Shown here one piece after another: positions 1 to 6,469 of a stretch of DNA of 16,844 bases. Each line of letters begins with the position of its first letter. Positions within the stretch are counted from its first letter, which is position 1. Below the pieces are notes generated by a model. The model did no database searches. It was not told the origin of the DNA and saw nothing but the letters and a program-made list of their open reading frames with translations. Origin of the DNA: Opitutia bacterium UBA7350. GTDB lineage: Bacteria > Verrucomicrobiota > Verrucomicrobiia > Opitutales > Coraliomargaritaceae. The position numbers were made by a program, and so were the translations under genes. The stretch spans positions 1-16,844 of the forward strand of contig DKOX01000003.1 in the NCBI GenBank assembly GCA_002470925.1. The letters are read 5' to 3'.

Positions 1-888
1 GTTTTTGCGAAGGATGTGATTCTACACATCATTCGTTTGCTCGGGACACAGGGCGGCACTGGTTTTGCCTATGAATACGGTGGTTCAACCTTTGACGCAA
101 TGAGCATGGAAGAACGCATGACGGTCTGCAACATGTCGATTGAAGGCGGGGCGCGGGTCGGATACGTCAATCCCGATGCCACCACCTTTGAATACTTGAA
201 GGGCCGTCCATACTCACCGCAGGGTGCGGCATGGGATGAGGCGGTAGCGGAGTGGACCGCTTTTGCTTCCGATTCCGATTGTTCCTATGACGATGTCGTG
301 AATATTGACGCATCCGAGATCCAGCCAACCGTGACCTGGGGCATCACACCGGGGCAGGGAGTTGGCATTGAGGAATGCATCCCCACGATTGAGGGGGGCG
401 CGACTGATTCGGAGCGTGAATCAATCCGGGAGGCATTGGAGTACATGGAATTTGAAGGTGGAAGCCCGGTGAAGGGGAAGCGCATCGACGTTGCTTTCAT
501 TGGTTCCTGCACGAACGGACGCCTGAGTGATTTGCAGGAAGTGGCGAATCACATCAAGGGTCACAAGGTTGCGGAGGGCGTGCAGGGTATCGTGGTGCCG
601 GGTTCGCAGGTCGTGGCGCAAATCGCGGAACAACTCGGCTTGGATACAATTTTTAAGGAAGCGGGGTTTGAATGGCGCGGCGCGGGTTGCTCGATGTGCC
701 TGGCGATGAATCCTGACAAGCTGGTGGGCAATCAATTGTGCGCCAGTTCCTCGAACCGCAATTTCAAGGGTCGCCAGGGATCGCCTACCGGCCGCACGAT
801 GTTGATGAGCCCGCTCATGGTGGCGGCGGCGGCGGTAAGCGGCGAAGTCGCGGACGCCCGCAAGGTCTTTGAGGTAAAGGTAGCCTAA
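1..888 (+). CDS. leuC: 3-isopropylmalate dehydratase large subunit, 5'-truncated
   Basis: Large, iron-sulfur subunit of isopropylmalate isomerase, which with LeuD converts 2-isopropylmalate to 3-isopropylmalate in leucine synthesis in the cytoplasm. The reading frame is open from base 1, so about the last 295 residues of a roughly 465-residue protein are present and the true start lies to the left. A GTG at 16 is internal and should not be taken as the start. The aconitase-family cluster ligands are visible: a Cys codon at 508-510 in a GSCTNGR motif and two more at 688-690 and 697-699 in GCSMCLAMNPD. The C-terminal NRNFKGRQG segment is also typical. leuD follows after 27 bases, as expected for a leuCD operon. 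Homologous aconitases share these motifs, but the adjacent LeuD settles the identity. Confidence 0.95.
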   Translation, partial: VFAKDVILHIIRLLGTQGGTGFAYEYGGSTFDAMSMEERMTVCNMSIEGGARVGYVNPDATTFEYLKGRPYSPQGAAWDEAVAEWTAFASDSDCSYDDVVNIDASEIQPTVTWGITPGQGVGIEECIPTIEGGATDSERESIREALEYMEFEGGSPVKGKRIDVAFIGSCTNGRLSDLQEVANHIKGHKVAEGVQGIVVPGSQVVAQIAEQLGLDTIFKEAGFEWRGAGCSMCLAMNPDKLVGNQLCASSSNRNFKGRQGSPTGRTMLMSPLMVAAAAVSGEVADARKVFEVKVA

Positions 889-901
889 GTATCATTCATC
901 C

Positions 902-906
902 GGAGA
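902..906 (+). promoter_or_regulatory. Shine-Dalgarno site of leuD
   Basis: GGAGA, nine bases before the leuD ATG at 916, inside the 27-base leuC-leuD gap. It is one of few clear Shine-Dalgarno sites in this window and supports the chosen leuD start. Confidence 0.6.
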
Positions 907-915
907 AAATTTATT

Positions 916-1521
916 ATGCCAAGTGAACCGATAACCAGTGTAAGCTCCCGCGCGGTCTTCGTGCCGGGGGATGATATCGATACCGACCGCATCATCCCGG
1001 CGCGTTTTATGAAGTGCATCACCTTTGATGGATTGGGCGAGTATCTCTTTCACGATGTGCGGAAGGATGAAGGGGGCGCTGAAAAAGCCCACAATTTGAA
1101 CGATCCGCGCTTTGCGGGGGCGGGTATTATTTTGAGCGGCAACAATTTTGGTTGTGGCAGTTCGCGGGAGCACGCGCCACAGGCGATCCAACGCGCCGGT
1201 TACAACGCCATCATCGCGGGGAGTTATGCCGAAATCTTTTTTGGGAATTCCACGAACCTCGGGATTGTATGTGTGACGGCAGGGGATGCCGAACGCGAGG
1301 CGCTTGCGGCGGCGGTCGAAGCGGACCCTTCGCTCGAAGTGACGATTGATATTGATGCGGGTGAAATACGCTACGGCGATGATTGCATCCCCTGTGAAAT
1401 CAAGGCGAATGCCCGGGAGAGTTTAATGAGCGGAAACTACGATCCGTTGGACGAATTGCTCAGTGGAGCGGATGCAGTCGATACCGTTGCAGGTGCCCTT
1501 AGTTATATGGGGCGGACCTAG
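916..1521 (+). CDS. leuD: 3-isopropylmalate dehydratase small subunit
   Basis: Small swivel subunit that partners LeuC to form isopropylmalate isomerase in leucine synthesis. The 201-residue length equals that of the enterobacterial-type LeuD. Visible landmarks are GDDIDTDRIIPARF at residues 18-31 and the substrate-binding NFGCGSSREHAP at 77-88, followed by a conserved SYAEIFFGNSTNLGI stretch at 103-117. The ATG at 916 is preceded by GGAGA at suitable spacing and gives the expected N-terminus. It lies 27 bases downstream of leuC and is presumably co-transcribed. No clear intrinsic terminator follows; the next gene starts 57 bases on and encodes an unrelated membrane protein. Confidence 0.96.
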   Translation: MPSEPITSVSSRAVFVPGDDIDTDRIIPARFMKCITFDGLGEYLFHDVRKDEGGAEKAHNLNDPRFAGAGIILSGNNFGCGSSREHAPQAIQRAGYNAIIAGSYAEIFFGNSTNLGIVCVTAGDAEREALAAAVEADPSLEVTIDIDAGEIRYGDDCIPCEIKANARESLMSGNYDPLDELLSGADAVDTVAGALSYMGRT

Positions 1522-1578
1522 GAACATTTTCTCAATTTCGAACTCCGATACGGCAGGCGGTCAGTCCTTTTAAAAATT

Positions 1579-2145
1579 ATGGATCTTCTCACCAATGCCG
1601 GAATTTTTCTTTATCCCCTCGCACTGTGTTCCTTTGTGGCGGTTGCGATCACGATTGAGCGCCTGCTGGCGCTGCGCGATTCCCGGGTAATGCCGGGTCA
1701 TTTGCTGGCGGCTTTTTTGGCGCACGATCTGGATAATCTGCAAGGGGATGCCGGTTCGGTTGCCGGTCGTATCATTGCCTTTAACAAGGAACGCCGCCCT
1801 GATGTGGAAGGGCTCAATGCCTTTGCGCGTTTGGAGGTGAGCCGGATGGAGCGGGGGATCTTTTTGTTGGAGGTGGTGATCGGGGTGGCACCGCTCCTGG
1901 GCTTGCTCGGCACGGTGACGGGTCTCACGCAGGTCTTCAGTGGGTTTTCGGCGGACACCGGCTTGCCGGAACCGGCGGCCTTCATTCGGGGGATCGCGCT
2001 GGCTTTGAACACCACCATTTTGGGGCTGGCGATTGCGATTCCGGCACTCGTGGCGCACGCTTATCTCCTGCGACGGGTTGAATCGCTCGCGGCACGCATC
2101 AGTATGGCGGTGCAGGTGCTTATTAATGAAAAACCCCGTGCTTAA
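1579..2145 (+). CDS. exbB: MotA/TolQ/ExbB-family proton channel protein (first copy)
   Basis: Inner-membrane proton-channel subunit of a proton-motive-force motor of the ExbB/TolQ type; with an ExbD/TolR partner it would energise an envelope transducer. At 188 residues it is short for the family (ExbB about 244, TolQ about 230). There is a hydrophobic N-terminal segment at about residues 8-27, a cytoplasmic loop, and two further membrane segments at about 94-118 and 136-162. The second begins the family hallmark PLLGLLGTVTGLTQVF at 105-120. An exbD-like gene follows 18 bases after the stop. No strong Shine-Dalgarno precedes the ATG; an A/T-rich TTTTAAAAATT does. ExbB and TolQ cannot be told apart by sequence alone here, so the symbol is provisional. 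No TonB or TolA gene accompanies this pair. Confidence 0.9.
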   Translation: MDLLTNAGIFLYPLALCSFVAVAITIERLLALRDSRVMPGHLLAAFLAHDLDNLQGDAGSVAGRIIAFNKERRPDVEGLNAFARLEVSRMERGIFLLEVVIGVAPLLGLLGTVTGLTQVFSGFSADTGLPEPAAFIRGIALALNTTILGLAIAIPALVAHAYLLRRVESLAARISMAVQVLINEKPRA

Positions 2146-2163
2146 AGTTTGGCCCCCGATACG

Positions 2164-2559
2164 ATGAGTTTACTCCAACGCCGCCGTCATGGTCCCACGA
2201 TTAATATCGTGCCCTTGGTGGATGTGCTGACGGTTTTGCTTTTTTTCTTTTTGGTAACGATGCAGTTTCGCCAAGTGACGGCGCTCAATATAACGGCGCC
2301 TGAGATTGAAACAGCGGGGAAAAACAAGATCGATGAACAGGTGATCCTGGCGGTCGATGCCGAGGGGGCGTTCTTTTTGAATGACCAGCGCCTTGAAAAG
2401 GAGGCGCTCGATGCGGCGCTGCAGGTCGCGGGAGAAGTCACGCCGGAAATCCCGGTGCTCTTAATGGCGGATGAGGAGGCACCCCTCAAGCATGTGACCG
2501 AGGTGATGGATCTTTGCCGGAAGAACCGTTTGAACAAGATTCGCCTGCAATCGCGCTAG
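2164..2559 (+). CDS. exbD: ExbD/TolR-family biopolymer transport protein (first copy)
   Basis: Predicted partner of the upstream ExbB-like channel: a small protein with one N-terminal membrane helix and a periplasmic domain. From the ATG at 2164 it is 131 residues. A basic RRRHGP patch precedes INIVPLVDVLTVLLFFFLVT, which carries the conserved membrane aspartate at D20 that is thought to take part in proton movement in this family. The periplasmic part ends in a conserved VTEVMDLCRKNRLNKI-type helix. An in-frame TTG at 2149, three bases past the exbB stop, would add five residues; neither start has a clear Shine-Dalgarno, and ATG is preferred. The TAG stop at 2557-2559 overlaps the stop of the convergent permease gene. 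ExbD and TolR are not separable on this evidence. Confidence 0.9.
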   Translation: MSLLQRRRHGPTINIVPLVDVLTVLLFFFLVTMQFRQVTALNITAPEIETAGKNKIDEQVILAVDAEGAFFLNDQRLEKEALDAALQVAGEVTPEIPVLLMADEEAPLKHVTEVMDLCRKNRLNKIRLQSR

Positions 2560-3500
2560 TTGGCAATCCAACGGAGGCCGAGACCGATCCAGAGCGGGAT
2601 CGTTACGAAGCTCAGGCAGGTGGTGACGAGTGCGAGCTTGAGGACAATGACGGGGGCGCCACCGTAATGCCGTGCCAGCACGACGGGGAAGATCGCGCAG
2701 GGCATGGCGGCTTGAACAACGAGCACGCGTTGCAGCTCGGTGGTGGCCGGCAAGAGGAGGGCCAGCGCGATGAAGGCAAGCGGCAGGATGAGTACGCGAA
2801 GGGTGAGTCCGCCGATGAGAAAGCCCCGGTGCTCGCGGAAGTTGAGACCCTTGAAGAGGTCGGCAAAGGTGACTCCGATGAGGATTAAGGCGATGGGAAT
2901 AGCGCAGGCCCCCAGCATATCAAAGATGCCGAAGCAGAATTTCGGCAGGTAGGCGCTCCAACCCAGCGCGTTTACCGGGACCGCGATGAGGATTGCGATG
3001 ACGGGGCCGCTCATAACCCGCTGCCAGAGGGGTTTGGAATCATGTGCCGAAAGGATAAAACCAACCCCCAGAACCCACATCGCAATTTCAACCCCGAGGT
3101 TATAGACAATGAGCACCCCGCTGGTTTCCCGTTCAAAGAGAGCCGCCATAATGGGAATGGGCAGGTAGCCATAGTTATACATACCGGTGGAGAGTGAGAA
3201 GGTCCGTCGCTCGCTGGAGTTCCCCCATTGAAAGCGTCGGGCAATCCAGAGCGCGAGACCCATTCCCACCGCCACGGTGGAAAATCCCAGAAGGGGTGGC
3301 AGGAGAAGGTTTTCCGCTTTGCGAAGCGCGGGGTTTTCGAGGATCAGAGAAAAGAAGAGCGCTGGAAAGAGGAGATTCAGCATGATGGCCATCAGACTGG
3401 AGTCGGCAGACTTTTCAATCCAGCCGAGCCGGCGGGCGAGAAAGCCGAGGGCGATCGTCAGAAAGATCGGCAGGATGGCGGTAAAAATGAGTGTGGTCAT
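2556..3500 (-). CDS. AEC-family (auxin efflux carrier-like) permease
   Basis: Integral inner-membrane transporter of the AEC/Mem_trans family, whose bacterial members move small organic acids such as malate or malonate; the substrate here cannot be read from sequence. It is about 314 residues, the usual length. Hydrophobic segments fill the protein as two halves of roughly five helices around a central polar stretch. The N-terminus, with TAILPIFLTIALGFLARRLGW at about residues 5-25 (a 21-residue span containing the typical P-x-F-L-x-x-x-L-G pattern), and the C-terminal half with AIPIALILIGVTFADL are typical. The ATG at 3500 was chosen because it places the first helix at the N-terminus; an upstream in-frame start at 3587 would add a 29-residue polar tail that does not suit the family. 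It converges on the first exbD gene and diverges from the methyltransferase gene. Confidence 0.88.
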   Translation of the reverse strand: MTTLIFTAILPIFLTIALGFLARRLGWIEKSADSSLMAIMLNLLFPALFFSLILENPALRKAENLLLPPLLGFSTVAVGMGLALWIARRFQWGNSSERRTFSLSTGMYNYGYLPIPIMAALFERETSGVLIVYNLGVEIAMWVLGVGFILSAHDSKPLWQRVMSGPVIAILIAVPVNALGWSAYLPKFCFGIFDMLGACAIPIALILIGVTFADLFKGLNFREHRGFLIGGLTLRVLILPLAFIALALLLPATTELQRVLVVQAAMPCAIFPVVLARHYGGAPVIVLKLALVTTCLSFVTIPLWIGLGLRWIAN

Positions 3501-3519
3501 TGCTGGAATAAAAGCGGCT

Positions 3520-3548
3520 ATTGTGAATGTTCTGTGGTGATAGGACAA
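3520..3548 (-). promoter_or_regulatory. Possible promoter of the AEC permease gene
   Basis: On the minus strand TTGTCC (3548-3543) is followed after 17 bases by CACAAT (3525-3520), each matching four of six positions of the sigma-70 consensus, about 20 bases before the ATG at 3500. The match is weak and rests only on this intergenic location between two divergent genes. Confidence 0.2.
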
Positions 3549-3609
3549 GCGGATCTTGAAAAGCCTTTGCGGGGATTGCCTTTTCAACTTGCGGACTTAA
3601 ATAAAGGAT

Positions 3610-4194
3610 ATGTCGAAAGATTGGGAACGGGCTTACGCGGAGGGCGACACCCCTTGGGATAAAGGGTCGGCGGCGCCGCCCTTGGTAGAGTATTTGAAAG
3701 GTCACCAAATCGCGGGTCGGGCATTGGTACCGGGATGCGGGACGGGGCACGATGCGCGGGTTTTGGCAGCAGCGGGGGCGGAGGTGACGGGGATGGACCT
3801 TGCGCCGCGTGCCTTGGCAAGGGCCCGCAAAAGCGCGGGTGCGGATACGGTGCGATGGGTGGAAGGTGATTTCCTAAGGTTGGATGCGGAGGAACGGGAT
3901 GCGTATGACTGGGTAGTAGAACATACCTGTCTGTGCGCCATTGATCCTGCGCAACGCGAGACCTATGTGCAAAGTGTGCGAGGGGCGCTCAAGGTCGGAG
4001 GTTTTTATTGGGCGGTTTTCTTTCGGGAGGTCAGCCATTATGATGGTTCCGGCCCGCCGCATCCGATCGACGCCGCGGAAATCGATATCCTTTTTGCGAA
4101 GGGTTTTGAGTTGATCCAATGCTACACTCCGGAGCGCACGTATTCCTGTCGCCCAAAAGGCTGCGAGGAGGTGCGCCTCTATCGCAGGGTTTAG
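3610..4194 (+). CDS. TPMT-family SAM-dependent methyltransferase
   Basis: Class I methyltransferase of the thiopurine S-methyltransferase (TPMT) family. Bacterial members methylate thiols, and some methylate selenium or tellurium oxyanions; the physiological substrate here is unknown. The 194-residue protein has the family's N-terminal W-x-x-x-Y-x-x-x-x-T-P-W-D-K-G pattern at about residues 5-19. This is followed by the SAM-binding loop LVPGCGTGHD at 40-49, the acidic strand end GMDLAP at 61-66, and a WVVEHTCLCAI segment at about 100-110 typical of the family. AAAGGA lies immediately upstream of the ATG but at very short spacing. It stands alone on the plus strand between two minus-strand genes, with its TAG stop overlapping the stop of the SRAP gene. 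It may be a detoxification enzyme; that is inference from family. Confidence 0.88.
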   Translation: MSKDWERAYAEGDTPWDKGSAAPPLVEYLKGHQIAGRALVPGCGTGHDARVLAAAGAEVTGMDLAPRALARARKSAGADTVRWVEGDFLRLDAEERDAYDWVVEHTCLCAIDPAQRETYVQSVRGALKVGGFYWAVFFREVSHYDGSGPPHPIDAAEIDILFAKGFELIQCYTPERTYSCRPKGCEEVRLYRRV

Positions 4195-4841
4195 AAAAAC
4201 TGCATTTGGTCATCGCCCTGCGGGGTGGTGGGGCGGATGAGGCTGGAGTCGTGGTGCAGGGAACCGTTGACGCGGCTGCTGACTCCGTGGGCGGTCAAGC
4301 TGGTTTCGTTGGTGAATTGAATCGCTTCGGCCTTGTTGGTTTTATTGTTGAGCCAATCACGATGGGCGGCGGCGGGGATACAGACGGGCATCCGGTGATG
4401 GATTGCCTGCAACGATTCCTGAGCCTCGGTAGTGAGGATGACGCAATGTGCGGCGAAGGCGTCTTTTTCTGAGGGGAACCAAAGCCCCGCAAAATAAAGG
4501 ACGGATTCGTCGGCGGGTGCGATATAGTGGGGTTGTTTGCGGACCCCATCGTTGAGCCATTCATAGAAACCGTTGGCGGGGATGAGGCAGCGTTTTTCTT
4601 CCCAGCTTTCTCGAAAACGCGGGGTGCTGTCGGCGGTCTCAAGGCGGGCGTTCACGTGAAAATTCTGAGGGGTGCGCAGGCCCCAATGCATGGGGGTAAG
4701 GATCTCCTCGCGCAGAGTCAGGATTTCCCGACCGGGTGAGATGTTGTAGTCCGGTTCGTATTCGAAGCCCTCCGGCATGTCACTCGCGAGGGTTTCAAGG
4801 AGTTTGTTTTTGCTTAGGTGAAGGGTGAAGCGGCCACACAT
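4191..4841 (-). CDS. SRAP-domain protein (YedK/HMCES family), abasic-site crosslinking
   Basis: SOS response-associated peptidase family protein of 216 residues. Studied members (YedK, human HMCES) form a thiazolidine crosslink through Cys2 with abasic sites in single-stranded DNA, shielding them. All hallmarks are present: MCGRF with Cys2 exposed once Met1 is removed, N64-A-R within NARLET, E94 within GFYEW, and H148-x-R-M-P. The N-terminal YNISPG and MHWGL segments also match. It is the last gene of a minus-strand series, 29 bases after the holB stop, so it is probably co-transcribed with a clamp-loader subunit; that link fits a replication-fork role. The older label 'putative peptidase' reflects proposed self-processing. 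No LexA-like operator is obvious in the short gap upstream. Confidence 0.95.
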   Translation of the reverse strand: MCGRFTLHLSKNKLLETLASDMPEGFEYEPDYNISPGREILTLREEILTPMHWGLRTPQNFHVNARLETADSTPRFRESWEEKRCLIPANGFYEWLNDGVRKQPHYIAPADESVLYFAGLWFPSEKDAFAAHCVILTTEAQESLQAIHHRMPVCIPAAAHRDWLNNKTNKAEAIQFTNETSLTAHGVSSRVNGSLHHDSSLIRPTTPQGDDQMQFF

Positions 4842-4870
4842 GGTAATTTTGATTTTTTTGAGGTGGGGGT

Positions 4871-5854
4871 TTAACGGACGCCGGACCAGATCCGAAGGGA
4901 TCTGAGGAAGAAGAGTTCAAGGGCCGCGGCTTGATTGAAATTGATTTCGAGCAGGCCGGCGCAGTGTTCGAGGGTGGTGATGACGCGGTGAAGGGCATTG
5001 GCGGGCAGACGGCCGGGGTTCAGCGTTTCAATTTCACGGGTGTAGTCGAGGGTAAGGCGCTCGATTTCGCCAAGGAGTTGTTTGCGAAAACCACGGCTAA
5101 TGCCGGCTTCAATGGCATCTTTCTCGCTGGGGCCGATGTCTTCCGGGAGGCGTTCCTTTTGTCGTGTCCACGCTTCTTTGGTCAGTTTCTGAAGGAGTTG
5201 TTGGTAGCGCAGGTTTAATCCATACGCGCCCAATACCAGATGGGGTACGGATTTTTTACTGGGGCCTTGTAGGATACGGGAGAGCCACTCGCGGTATTGG
5301 CGGGTCCAGTCCTGCCAATCAGGATTTTGAATACCGCCGGCGAGGTCGGGAACGCGGAAGTTGAGGCAGCGGCTGCGGATCGTATCGAGCAGGTCGTAGG
5401 GGCGGGTAGTGAGGAGAAAGAGGGTCGTGCCAGCGGGCGGTTCCTCGAGGGTCTTCAGGAAAGCGTTGGCGGATTGCCGGTTCATACGGTCGGCCTCAAA
5501 AATAATACCGACTTTGCGACCGCCCTGGTTGGCGGATTTTTGAATGTCGATGACGAGGCGGCGCATGGAATTTTGCGGCCATTCGCCCTGACTGCGCTCG
5601 CTCTCGGAGCCGATTCGGATCATACGGGCTTTACCGCTCGGGCGCAGGGTAAAACAGTCGGGGTGGAGGAAGGGGTCTCGGTCGGTATTGAGGAGTTCGG
5701 CCGCGATGGCTTGAGCGATCGCTTCAATCGCCTCGAAGTTACTGCTGTGTAGCAGAATGCCGTGGCCGAGGCGTTCCTGTTGAATGGAACGTTCGAGCAC
5801 CTGAACGGCGCGGCATTCGCGCAGGGCTTCAGGCAAGGCAAGGCTCAAGGACAT
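4871..5854 (-). CDS. holB: DNA polymerase III delta-prime subunit (clamp loader)
   Basis: Clamp-loader stator subunit, which works with delta and tau/gamma to load the sliding clamp. The ATG at 5854 gives 327 residues, close to the usual length, and overlaps the end of tmk by 26 bases; a start further upstream inside tmk would add 64 residues with no family resemblance. Key signs are IIFEADRMNRQSANAFLKTL at 117-136, then EEPP, then FLLTTRPYDLLDTIRSRC at 146-163, containing the arginine-bearing SRC motif. There is no intact Walker A, as in the E. coli protein. Unusually, the zinc module expected just before the HPD segment at about 64-66 has no cysteine cluster; only one cysteine (C67) is nearby, and a polar insertion follows instead. 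The neighbour tmk is its frequent genomic partner. Confidence 0.92.
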   Translation of the reverse strand: MSLSLALPEALRECRAVQVLERSIQQERLGHGILLHSSNFEAIEAIAQAIAAELLNTDRDPFLHPDCFTLRPSGKARMIRIGSESERSQGEWPQNSMRRLVIDIQKSANQGGRKVGIIFEADRMNRQSANAFLKTLEEPPAGTTLFLLTTRPYDLLDTIRSRCLNFRVPDLAGGIQNPDWQDWTRQYREWLSRILQGPSKKSVPHLVLGAYGLNLRYQQLLQKLTKEAWTRQKERLPEDIGPSEKDAIEAGISRGFRKQLLGEIERLTLDYTREIETLNPGRLPANALHRVITTLEHCAGLLEINFNQAAALELFFLRSLRIWSGVR

Positions 5855-6458
5855 CGCGGATTTTTTGATGAAGGGTTTCGGGGTCGAGGCTGGCGTCGAG
5901 GACGTGAATCCGGTCGGGTTCGCTCTGGGCGAGGTCGAGGTAGCCTTGCCGGACGGCTCGGAAGAATTCAAGGGGTTCGCGTTCCATGCGGTCGAGGGCA
6001 CCCTTGCTGCGGGCCTGCACGCGCTGGAGTCCGATTGCGGGATCAAGGTCGAGCAGGAGGGTGCAATGCGGGCGGATCATTCCGGCGGCGAATTGATTGA
6101 TGCTGGCGACTTCCGCGGGTTGGAGGGCACGGGCAACGCCTTGATAAACGGTGGTGGAATCGAGGTAGCGGTCACAAAGGACGATTTTACCGGCCTCGAG
6201 GGCGGGTTGGATTATTTCGCGGGCCAGTTGGGCGCGGCTGGCGGCAAAGAGGAGGAGTTCCGCCTGCGGGCACATCGCTTGCCCGGCTTGGTCGTGCTGG
6301 ATGAGGTCACGCAGGGCTTCGCCGAGGGGAGTGCCGCCGGGTTCACGGGTCAGCAGGATCTCATGGCCGCGGGTTTGCAGGTAGTCCGCAAGGGCTTGGA
6401 TCTGGGTTGATTTTCCGCACCCTTCACCGCCTTCGAAACTGATGAAATACCCGCTCAT
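5829..6458 (-). CDS. tmk: Thymidylate kinase (dTMP kinase)
   Basis: Cytoplasmic enzyme that phosphorylates dTMP to dTDP with ATP, an essential step toward dTTP for DNA synthesis. The 209-residue length is standard. The P-loop GGEGCGKST is at residues 10-18, REPGGT at 38-43, the DRY-type motif DRYLDSTTVYQG at 96-107, and the LID region with basic residues R150 to R157 near SKGALDR, as in bacterial type II enzymes whose catalytic arginines sit in the LID. It starts 11 bases after the stop of the pfkB-family gene, and its last 26 bases contain the holB start, so the two are translationally linked. No Shine-Dalgarno is evident before the ATG at 6458. Confidence 0.97.
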   Translation of the reverse strand: MSGYFISFEGGEGCGKSTQIQALADYLQTRGHEILLTREPGGTPLGEALRDLIQHDQAGQAMCPQAELLLFAASRAQLAREIIQPALEAGKIVLCDRYLDSTTVYQGVARALQPAEVASINQFAAGMIRPHCTLLLDLDPAIGLQRVQARSKGALDRMEREPLEFFRAVRQGYLDLAQSEPDRIHVLDASLDPETLHQKIRDVLEPCLA

Positions 6459-6469
6459 GTGTTCTTGGT

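Noticed and set aside
5831..6046. Extended N-terminus of holB starting at 6046
   Set aside because: The added 64 residues are tmk read in another frame and resemble no delta-prime protein; the ATG at 5854 gives normal length.
5865..6410. A 181-codon open frame on the plus strand opposite tmk, and a 151-codon one at 5297-5752 opposite holB
   Set aside because: Both lie wholly antisense to strongly conserved genes, have low-complexity Gly/Glu/Ala-rich translations with no recognisable family, and are expected by-products of G-rich plus-strand sequence.
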